Under the pieces are notes generated by a model. It did not search any database. It was given only the letters and a program-made list of their open reading frames with translations, and was not told where the DNA came from. Below are positions 57,957 to 64,000 of a stretch of 64,000 nt of DNA, in pieces. Position numbers and translations under genes: made by a program. The stretch spans positions 248,001 to 312,000 of the forward strand of contig JASBNA010000043.1 in NCBI GenBank assembly GCA_038087015.1, in the 5' to 3' direction. The stretch's first letter is position 1. Each line of letters begins with the position of its first letter. Source of the DNA: Cerrena zonata (Eukaryota > Basidiomycota > Agaricomycetes > Polyporales > Cerrenaceae).

Positions 57957-59702
57957 ATGGCAAAGAAAAGCACATCTATGTCATCAATATCAATTTCAAG
58001 ATGCAAAAGAATAGTTAGACCATTGATATCCAAGATTCATGCCCTTACAGATATGAAAAGCAAGTATCCTACAAAATTACAATTTACTTCATTGGAAGCA
58101 GCATTTAGCAAGGTGCCATTGGGCCACAAGGCCTGTGAGAGATCAAGACCTTCGAGCCGAAACGGCTTTGCTAGCCAAAAGAGTTCTATTCTTATAAACA
58201 AAAGGAAAGCCATTATTGTGGATGATCTGATGGATGAATATGATGACGATTTGAGTTTCCGTGTGTCTGATGAGGTTCCTGAAGAGAAACCAGAATTACT
58301 GAATGAATATGTCAAATTTATCAGACCCGAGACATCTAACGAAAGGCTAGAATCTTTAGAGCCATTTGTCAGTATTGAGCTCTATCAATCATATGGTGAA
58401 ATACTTCAGATATTCCGGAACATAGTGCTAACTCTATTTCCTACTCCAAGCAGGGAATCTGTTACCAAACTATCGACTTTATGCTCGTTTCAAATTGGTA
58501 AATCCATTGCATTATCAACCAAGTCAACATATTACATGATCAACCGAGTATCGTTATTCAACCCACTGGAAATTTCAGTAGAAGCACAAATATTTAATCA
58601 GGATTTGAATAATGACATAGATGAGTGGCTAGAAATGCCGCCGTCAGTTGTGAGTCTGCATTATAGGAGTGATTTACTAATGGGATACGTGATTCATTTG
58701 ATTATATTCAATCTGCGGAACCTTTTATACCCATTGATACCTGTTTTATTGCATTGGTTAGAAGAAGAATTTAGAGTTAGTGGGGACCAGAAACTTCGAA
58801 CAATCATGAGAACCCTATTTATAGAATATTGGAGAGAAGGATCAGATAATAAGGACCAGTTGAATGGAACTGAATCGGGGAAATTCCAGCTCTATTGGGA
58901 TTTTTTTAAAATTGGATATTGGGAGTCATTAATCGAAAGTTTAGACTTGCAAACGTTAAGCGGTCAGTCATACGATGGATTAATATTGGAGAGTTTAACT
59001 AATAATGATCGATTGAGTGAAATGACTTCCGATATTAGTTTAGAAAAAGATATTTATCCTATCATCAAAAGAAACCCGCAAAACGGTTGCATTAATGTAA
59101 TATTAATCAACATTATGACTCAGATAATAGTTGATTTCAAAAGAAGGTTTCACTCTAGCAAAACAACTGAGGCTGTTTTAGGATTATTTCAAGAAACGTA
59201 CCAGGGAATGGTTGAATTCCTGGGGTTGTGGATATCGTTCGGAGATTCTAGAGAAATGATATTTAACTCTTTGTACCCTGGGAATGAAGAGATATTTGAA
59301 GGAATAATCAAGTTCGTACAGTATTTGACTTACAAAAATGGACAAATCATCAGGCATTTGCAAGGAACAGTGATTACCAAGGACAGAATCCAAGAGCTCC
59401 AAATAACGCTACACCAGTATAAACTGCTTGAAGTAATATTAAGACTATTGAGAAGTTATTATTTGGATGTTGAATGTGATAACTTCGAACCAGGTGATTT
59501 AGAACAAAGCAGTCAAGCATTTCTAAGTATACAGGGCATCAAGAGGAGAATCAAATATAGCAATTACGGATTAAATGAATTTCTATTATGGTTAAACGAT
59601 AACGAGTACCGAGCTTTTTGTCAATACTTATATCAAAAAGTATATGGACAATTTAATGACGAGATCTATAAAATTCTATTCAAAAAAAGACAACGATACT
59701 AG
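57957..59702 (+). CDS. Unrecognised 581-residue protein
   Basis: I do not recognise this protein. It opens with a basic Ser-rich stretch (S-M-S-S-I-S-I-S-R-C-K-R). An acidic patch lies at about 82-95 (D-D-L-M-D-E-Y-D-D-D). From about 130 on it is a continuous helical domain rich in Leu and aromatic residues, including a Y-R-S-D-L-L-M-G-Y-V-I-H-L segment. The fold looks like an alpha solenoid, with no obvious Walker, kinase, zinc or transmembrane motifs. It ends F-K-K-R-Q-R-Y. Codon choice is ordinary for the region and the frame is uninterrupted, so it is very likely a real gene. Its stop codon overlaps that of OAR1. Confidence 0.8.
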   Translation: MAKKSTSMSSISISRCKRIVRPLISKIHALTDMKSKYPTKLQFTSLEAAFSKVPLGHKACERSRPSSRNGFASQKSSILINKRKAIIVDDLMDEYDDDLSFRVSDEVPEEKPELLNEYVKFIRPETSNERLESLEPFVSIELYQSYGEILQIFRNIVLTLFPTPSRESVTKLSTLCSFQIGKSIALSTKSTYYMINRVSLFNPLEISVEAQIFNQDLNNDIDEWLEMPPSVVSLHYRSDLLMGYVIHLIIFNLRNLLYPLIPVLLHWLEEEFRVSGDQKLRTIMRTLFIEYWREGSDNKDQLNGTESGKFQLYWDFFKIGYWESLIESLDLQTLSGQSYDGLILESLTNNDRLSEMTSDISLEKDIYPIIKRNPQNGCINVILINIMTQIIVDFKRRFHSSKTTEAVLGLFQETYQGMVEFLGLWISFGDSREMIFNSLYPGNEEIFEGIIKFVQYLTYKNGQIIRHLQGTVITKDRIQELQITLHQYKLLEVILRLLRSYYLDVECDNFEPGDLEQSSQAFLSIQGIKRRIKYSNYGLNEFLLWLNDNEYRAFCQYLYQKVYGQFNDEIYKILFKKRQRY

Positions 59703-60475
59703 TATTGGCCTTTATATATTTGAAAAGGTTTAGTACCACGACCGTCCACAATGATATTTTGGCCATTTATACTATTATCTAGAATGATTTTAACTGCTTC
59801 ATTAATAACCGTATCTAAGGGAATAGCGTGTAATTCTTCTCCTTTTAAATTAGCGTTAGCGCCCATTTCGGTTTCAAATATAAGCCCGGGTAGAATTGAG
59901 TTGATTTTAACTTTATTTTTCAATTCGTAAGCCAAAGCATTGGTGAACCCTAATAATCCTGATTTTGAAGCCGAATAAACTGAAGTCCCCGGCATTAAAG
60001 TATTTGTCAAAGAAAGAACCGAAGATATATTCAAAATCTGTGGTTTGATCTCATTTTCCTTTTGTCTAGCAGCTTGCTTCAACATTGGTTTAGTACTTAA
60101 TCTTGTCAACAAGATTGGAACGATTAAATTCAAATTTATTGTCGAGATTATAGTATCGTCTTTAATTCTAGAAAGTAACGTATGATTAGTGAGCCCAGCA
60201 CAGTTTATAAGTATCGACAGCCCATCAATACAGTCCAATATTGGTTTTTTGGCCGATTCTTCATCAGTTAATAGCTTTGCAAGATCACAACTAATATACG
60301 AATGTTTTTGATTTGCATCCTTTATCGATAATTGGTTCAAATTTTGTTTCAATGAGTCCTCATTTCTAGCAATTAACGTCAAAGAACACCCCAAATCAGC
60401 TAGTTTCTTAGCCAAAGCAAATCCAACCCCTTTGGAAGCTCCGGTAATAATGGCCCTCTTGTTAGCTAATATCAT
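59699..60475 (-). CDS. OAR1: Mitochondrial 3-oxoacyl-[ACP] reductase
   Basis: A 258-residue short-chain dehydrogenase. It reduces 3-oxoacyl-ACP with NADPH in mitochondrial type II fatty-acid synthesis, which supplies octanoate for lipoic acid. The cofactor motif T-G-A-S-K-G-V-G is at 11-18, N-C-A-G follows, then the catalytic Ser in N-I-S-S-V-L-S and Y-S-A-S-K. Length is near that of S. cerevisiae Oar1 (278). The first residues are not a strong mitochondrial presequence, so targeting is from homology. It is convergent with the preceding gene, sharing CTAG. Confidence 0.8.
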   Translation of the reverse strand: MILANKRAIITGASKGVGFALAKKLADLGCSLTLIARNEDSLKQNLNQLSIKDANQKHSYISCDLAKLLTDEESAKKPILDCIDGLSILINCAGLTNHTLLSRIKDDTIISTINLNLIVPILLTRLSTKPMLKQAARQKENEIKPQILNISSVLSLTNTLMPGTSVYSASKSGLLGFTNALAYELKNKVKINSILPGLIFETEMGANANLKGEELHAIPLDTVINEAVKIILDNSINGQNIIVDGRGTKPFQIYKGQY

Positions 60476-60915
60476 TGACTAAACCTCAATGGTAATTACC
60501 CATGGAAAAAAAAATAAATGAATAACTAAATAAATTTTTCACCCTGCGCATCTATATATGTCCCTAAGTCCAGCATTCAGCCAATCCATATCCATCAATA
60601 CCTCTCCATTCCTGGGGATATCTATCCATATACCCATATGGGGCCATGCCAACTGTAGGAATATAAGAAAAGTTAATTAGATAGGCCCCCGGCTATCCTT
60701 GCAAAATCAGCACCCTCACCTTCTTGTGAGGATGCCAGATACATGGTAACCTACAACCAACGCGTGTTCCGTGGCTAGCCCTGGACTTATCCGACCGCCT
60801 TCCCCCCAACAGAGGCCCATGATAGGCATGAAGAACTTGTCAAGGGTGAAATGACTGCAAAACCTCTGAAGGAAAATCACGATATAACTCTAGTCCAGTG
60901 TGCAGTCATGGTAGT

Positions 60916-60923
60916 TTCTAGAA
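60916..60923. promoter_or_regulatory. Heat-shock element core before HSP104
   Basis: TTCTAGAA, two perfect inverted nGAAn units, is followed by a near match (GGATC). It lies 160 bp before the HSP104 ATG. Degenerate TTC/GAA units surround it. Confidence 0.55.
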
Positions 60924-61014
60924 GGATCTGGTGGTTTCGTACTTTAATTCGCAATTTTTCATCTAGCTTATTCCAGTAGGGTCTAGTGATGAAGTGATTT
61001 GAATCAGGGATAAG

Positions 61015-61022
61015 TATATAAG
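61015..61022 (+). promoter_or_regulatory. TATA box of HSP104
   Basis: TATATAAG lies 60 bp before the ATG, at the expected distance downstream of the heat-shock element. Confidence 0.6.
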
Positions 61023-61081
61023 GACAGGGTGCAAGCCAGGATAGCCCATTGGATATAGAACAAGGAGATACACAAGCAAAC

Positions 61082-63775
61082 ATGGATGAAACACAATTTA
61101 CTGATAACGCACTTTATATAATTCAAACTGCTAATCAATTGGCTAAAGATAATTGTCATACTCAGTTGACACCATTGCATTTTTTGGCAGCAATGGTGCC
61201 AACCGATGCAGAGAATTCCAATGCTTATTTGAAGACGCTTATTCAAAAGGGAAGGTTTGATTGGGCGGTGTTTGAAAGAAATGTTAACAAACATTTAGTG
61301 AGATTGCCATCCCAAACACCTGCTCCAGAAGATATAAGGCCAAGTTATGCAGCTGGTCAAGTATTGACCAAGGCCATTAAGATTAAAGCGCAACAAAAGG
61401 ATTACTATGTTGCGCAAGATCATATTTTGTTGGCATTATTGGAAGATCAGTCCATTAAGGATATCTTTAAGGAGTCGGGGATTAATATTGAAACCATCAA
61501 GTCTCAAGCCATTGAATTGAGAGGGGATCAAAGAATTGATTCTAGACAAGCCGATTCGCTGAGTTCATATGAATTTTTAAACAAATATTGTGAAGATTTA
61601 ACCGAAAAGGCAAGACAAGGTAAAATTGATCCGGTTATTGGTAGAGAAGAAGAAATTAGAAGAGTTATTAGAGTTTTAGCTAGAAGAACAAAGTCGAATT
61701 CTGTTTTAATTGGTGAAGCCGGGGTTGGTAAAACATCGATTGCAGAAGGTGTTGCTCAAAGGATCATTGATGGTGATGTACCAAATGTTTTGGCAAATTC
61801 AAGATTATTTGCATTAGATTTAGGTGCATTAACCGCTGGTGCTAAATATAAAGGTGAATTTGAAGAAAGAATGAAGGGTGTTTTAAACGAAATCGAAAAA
61901 TCAAAAGAAATGATTATTTTATTTATTGATGAAATTCATATGTTAATGGGTGATGGTAAATCAGATGCTGCCAATTTATTAAAACCAATGTTGGCAAGAG
62001 GTACTTTACATTGTATTGGTGCTACTACTTTTGCGGAATATAGAAAACATATTGCAAAAGATGGTGCTTTTGAAAGAAGATTTCAAACAATTGATGTCCC
62101 TGCTGCCACTGTTCCTGAAACAGTTGCAATTTTAAGAGGTTTACAACCAAGATATGAAATTCATCATGGGGTTAGAATTTTAGATAGTGCTTTAGTTTCT
62201 GCTGCTCAATTAGCAGGTAGATATTTAACTTATAGAAGTTTACCTGATTCTGCTGTTGATTTAATTGATGAAACTGCTGCTACGGTTGCTGTTGCAAGAG
62301 ATTCTAAACCTGATGAATTAGATTCTTTAGAAAGACAATTACATCTTGTGGAAGTTGAAATCAATGCATTAGAAAGAGATGTTGAAACGGATGAAGCTTC
62401 AAAAGATCGCTTGGAAGTCGCTCGTAAAAAACAAGCTGAATTAGAAGAAAAATTAGGACCTTTAAGAGAACAATTTAATCAAGAACGTGCTGGTCATGAA
62501 CAATTAATTTCAGCTAAAAGAAAATTGGACGATTTAGTTATCAAAGCTCAAGATGCTGAAAGAAGACATGATACTGCTACTGCTGCTGATTTAAGGTATT
62601 TTGCTATACCAGATGTTGAAAAACAAATTGAACAATTAGAATTAAAAGTTGAAGAAGAAGAAAATTCAAATCAATTACTTAGAAATGTTGTTAATTCTGA
62701 ACAAGTTGCCGAAACTGCTGCTAGATTAACTGGTATACCAGTGAATAAGTTAACTCAAGCTGAAAATTCAAAATTAATTAATATGGAAAAAGAATTAAGT
62801 TCAGCTGTTGTTGGTCAAAGTGAAGCAGTCAAAGCAGTTTCAAATGCAATTAGATTAACTAGATCAGGTTTAGCAAATCCAAACCAACCAGCTTCTTTCA
62901 TGTTTTTAGGTTTATCGGGTTCTGGTAAAACTGAATTGGCTAAAAAATTGGCCGGTTTCCTTTTCGCTGATGAAAAATCTTTAATTAGAGTTGATTGTTC
63001 GGAATTAAGTGATAAATGGTCAACTTCAAAATTATTAGGTGCTGCTCCTGGTTATGTTGGTTATGATGATCAAAATTCAATTTTTGAAAATGTTTTACGT
63101 AAACCTTACTCAGTTTTATTATTTGATGAAGTTGAAAAAGCTGCTCCTGAAGTTTTAACTGTTTTATTACAAGTTTTAGATGATGGTAGAGTTACTACTT
63201 CTCAAGGTAAAGTTATTAATTGTTCCAATACAATTATTATTTTAACTTCTAATTTGGGTGCTGAATATATTAACGCCTCAAAAGGTTCAAGAATTGATTC
63301 TACAACTAGAGAATTGGTTATGAATTCTGTTAGAAGTCATTTCAGACCAGAATTCTTAAATCGTATCTCTTCCACAGTTATCTTTAATAGATTATCAAAG
63401 AAGGCAATTGCTAAAATTGTTAAAATTAGATTAAATGAAATTCAATCTAGATTTGCTGCTAATGGCAAAACATTATCTTTACATGTTGATGATGATGCTT
63501 TAGAATACTTATGCAAAAATGGTTATTCTTCTGATTTAGGTGCTAGACCTTTAAACCGTTTGATTCAACAAGAAATTTTGAATCGTTTAGCAGTCTTATT
63601 ATTAAAAGGTCAAATCAAAGATAAAGAAACAGCTAGAGTTACTCTCGGAGAAAAAGGTTTGGAAATCGTTCCAAATCATGAAATTGACGATGTCGAAATG
63701 GCCGATGTCGACGTCGAAAGCTGGGAAGATAGTGAAGATATCGATGATGATATCGATACCCCTCCACTCGATTAA
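61082..63775 (+). CDS. HSP104: Protein disaggregase Hsp104 (ClpB family)
   Basis: An 897-residue hexameric AAA+ disaggregase that threads aggregated proteins with Hsp70/Hsp40. The start is the ATG at 61082 (M-D-E-T-Q-F-T-D-N-A). Regions: N domain 1-150; NBD1 with Walker A G-E-A-G-V-G-K-T at 211-218 and Walker B I-L-F-I-D-E-I-H; the coiled-coil middle domain about 410-530, with the A-E-R-R-H-D-T-A-T-A-A-D-L-R-Y motif; NBD2 with G-L-S-G-S-G-K-T near 610-617, L-L-F-D-E-V-E-K-A and the sensor-2 region G-A-R-P-L-N-R-L. The acidic tail ends D-I-D-T-P-P-L-D rather than the D-D-L-D of S. cerevisiae. Length agrees with other yeast Hsp104 proteins. Confidence 0.96.
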   Translation: MDETQFTDNALYIIQTANQLAKDNCHTQLTPLHFLAAMVPTDAENSNAYLKTLIQKGRFDWAVFERNVNKHLVRLPSQTPAPEDIRPSYAAGQVLTKAIKIKAQQKDYYVAQDHILLALLEDQSIKDIFKESGINIETIKSQAIELRGDQRIDSRQADSLSSYEFLNKYCEDLTEKARQGKIDPVIGREEEIRRVIRVLARRTKSNSVLIGEAGVGKTSIAEGVAQRIIDGDVPNVLANSRLFALDLGALTAGAKYKGEFEERMKGVLNEIEKSKEMIILFIDEIHMLMGDGKSDAANLLKPMLARGTLHCIGATTFAEYRKHIAKDGAFERRFQTIDVPAATVPETVAILRGLQPRYEIHHGVRILDSALVSAAQLAGRYLTYRSLPDSAVDLIDETAATVAVARDSKPDELDSLERQLHLVEVEINALERDVETDEASKDRLEVARKKQAELEEKLGPLREQFNQERAGHEQLISAKRKLDDLVIKAQDAERRHDTATAADLRYFAIPDVEKQIEQLELKVEEEENSNQLLRNVVNSEQVAETAARLTGIPVNKLTQAENSKLINMEKELSSAVVGQSEAVKAVSNAIRLTRSGLANPNQPASFMFLGLSGSGKTELAKKLAGFLFADEKSLIRVDCSELSDKWSTSKLLGAAPGYVGYDDQNSIFENVLRKPYSVLLFDEVEKAAPEVLTVLLQVLDDGRVTTSQGKVINCSNTIIILTSNLGAEYINASKGSRIDSTTRELVMNSVRSHFRPEFLNRISSTVIFNRLSKKAIAKIVKIRLNEIQSRFAANGKTLSLHVDDDALEYLCKNGYSSDLGARPLNRLIQQEILNRLAVLLLKGQIKDKETARVTLGEKGLEIVPNHEIDDVEMADVDVESWEDSEDIDDDIDTPPLD

Positions 63776-64000
63776 TTACATATTATGACTCACGATTATT
63801 GATTGCTTTTAATTACCGGATTTCTATTGATTGTTTTTGTTATACTTACTCTTTCTATTTTTGTATCTTCCTCTGAAGGGGTTTAATTTCCACTTCTCTG
63901 TAAATAAATAATAAACTTTGTATTATCAAAAAATATGTATAATCAAGATGTTTAGTATAATCAAGATGTAGTTATACCTTTTTTTGCAATGGGTCGTGTC
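63776..64000. other. HSP104 downstream region
   Basis: The last 225 bases are AT-rich 3' sequence with a short duplicated ATAATCAAGATGT (about 63938-63970). No gene was seen before the window ends. Confidence 0.5.

Larger units (their letters stand above)
60476..61081. other. OAR1 / HSP104 divergent spacer
   Basis: A 606-bp spacer of moderate GC with an HSE core at 60916-60923, a TATA box at 61015-61022 and ACGCGT at about 60760. No tRNA or other RNA gene was recognised. Confidence 0.5.

Noticed and set aside
1..64000. CRISPR arrays, operons, ribosome binding sites
   Set aside because: This is eukaryotic nuclear DNA; the tandem arrays have no spacer-repeat pattern.

Overview
This window is nuclear DNA of a budding yeast (Saccharomycotina), most likely from the CTG-Ser clade (Candida/Lodderomyces/Debaryomyces relatives). 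Reasons: dense single-exon genes with clear yeast orthologues; two short introns with TACTAAC branch points; low overall GC with long poly(T)/poly(A) tracts; a MED2/TLO Mediator subunit of the Candida type; and CTG codons that fall in Ser-rich contexts. I cannot name the species.

Layout. 0-2 kb: the 5' part of a Gag-like ORF on the minus strand, running off the left edge and interrupted by one in-frame TAG. 2-12.4 kb: MED2, MCD1 (cohesin), PAC11 (dynein intermediate chain), SLD5 (GINS) and RTC1 (SEACAT). 12.6-18 kb: a Bem46-like hydrolase, eIF4E, a small KRE1-like GPI protein, a repeat-rich spacer with a GC island, and BFR2. 18.9-24.7 kb: a Zn2Cys6 regulator with an intron, SWS2, EOS1 and tropomyosin TPM2 with an intron. 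24.7-28.3 kb: minisatellite-rich spacers around CPR1 and AHP1. 28.3-43.3 kb: AVL9, TRM82, YCF1, SEC1, YMD8 and a YPS7-like protease homologue. 44.2-52.2 kb: the SLN1 hybrid histidine kinase and a type II dipeptidyl aminopeptidase. 52.6-64 kb: TMA19, TRM13, BUD22, GTB1, an unrecognised 581-residue protein, OAR1 and HSP104.

The genes do not form one pathway. Recurring themes are translation and ribosome biogenesis (eIF4E, TMA19, BFR2, BUD22, SWS2, TRM13, TRM82), secretion and the ER (SEC1, AVL9, GTB1, EOS1), cell-cycle functions (MCD1, SLD5, PAC11) and stress or detoxification (SLN1, YCF1, AHP1, HSP104). Several promoters carry the expected motif: MCB boxes before MCD1 and SLD5, PAC/RRPE-like sites before BFR2 and BUD22, Yap1-type sites before YCF1 and AHP1, a heat-shock element before HSP104, and Rap1/telomere-like CACCCGTACAT elements before TMA19, eIF4E and SWS2.

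A striking property is that nine conserved genes are split by single-base frame changes (17 sites). Fifteen look like one extra base, mostly in short homopolymers, and two like one missing base. Correcting them gives an exact multiple of three in every gene. I read these mainly as consensus sequencing errors, because essential genes such as MCD1 and eIF4E are hit. I therefore annotate each as a single CDS. I did not find a convincing new multi-gene system; the most unexplained items are the Gag-like gene, the intronic 28-bp palindrome, the minisatellite cluster and the recurring telomere-like motif.
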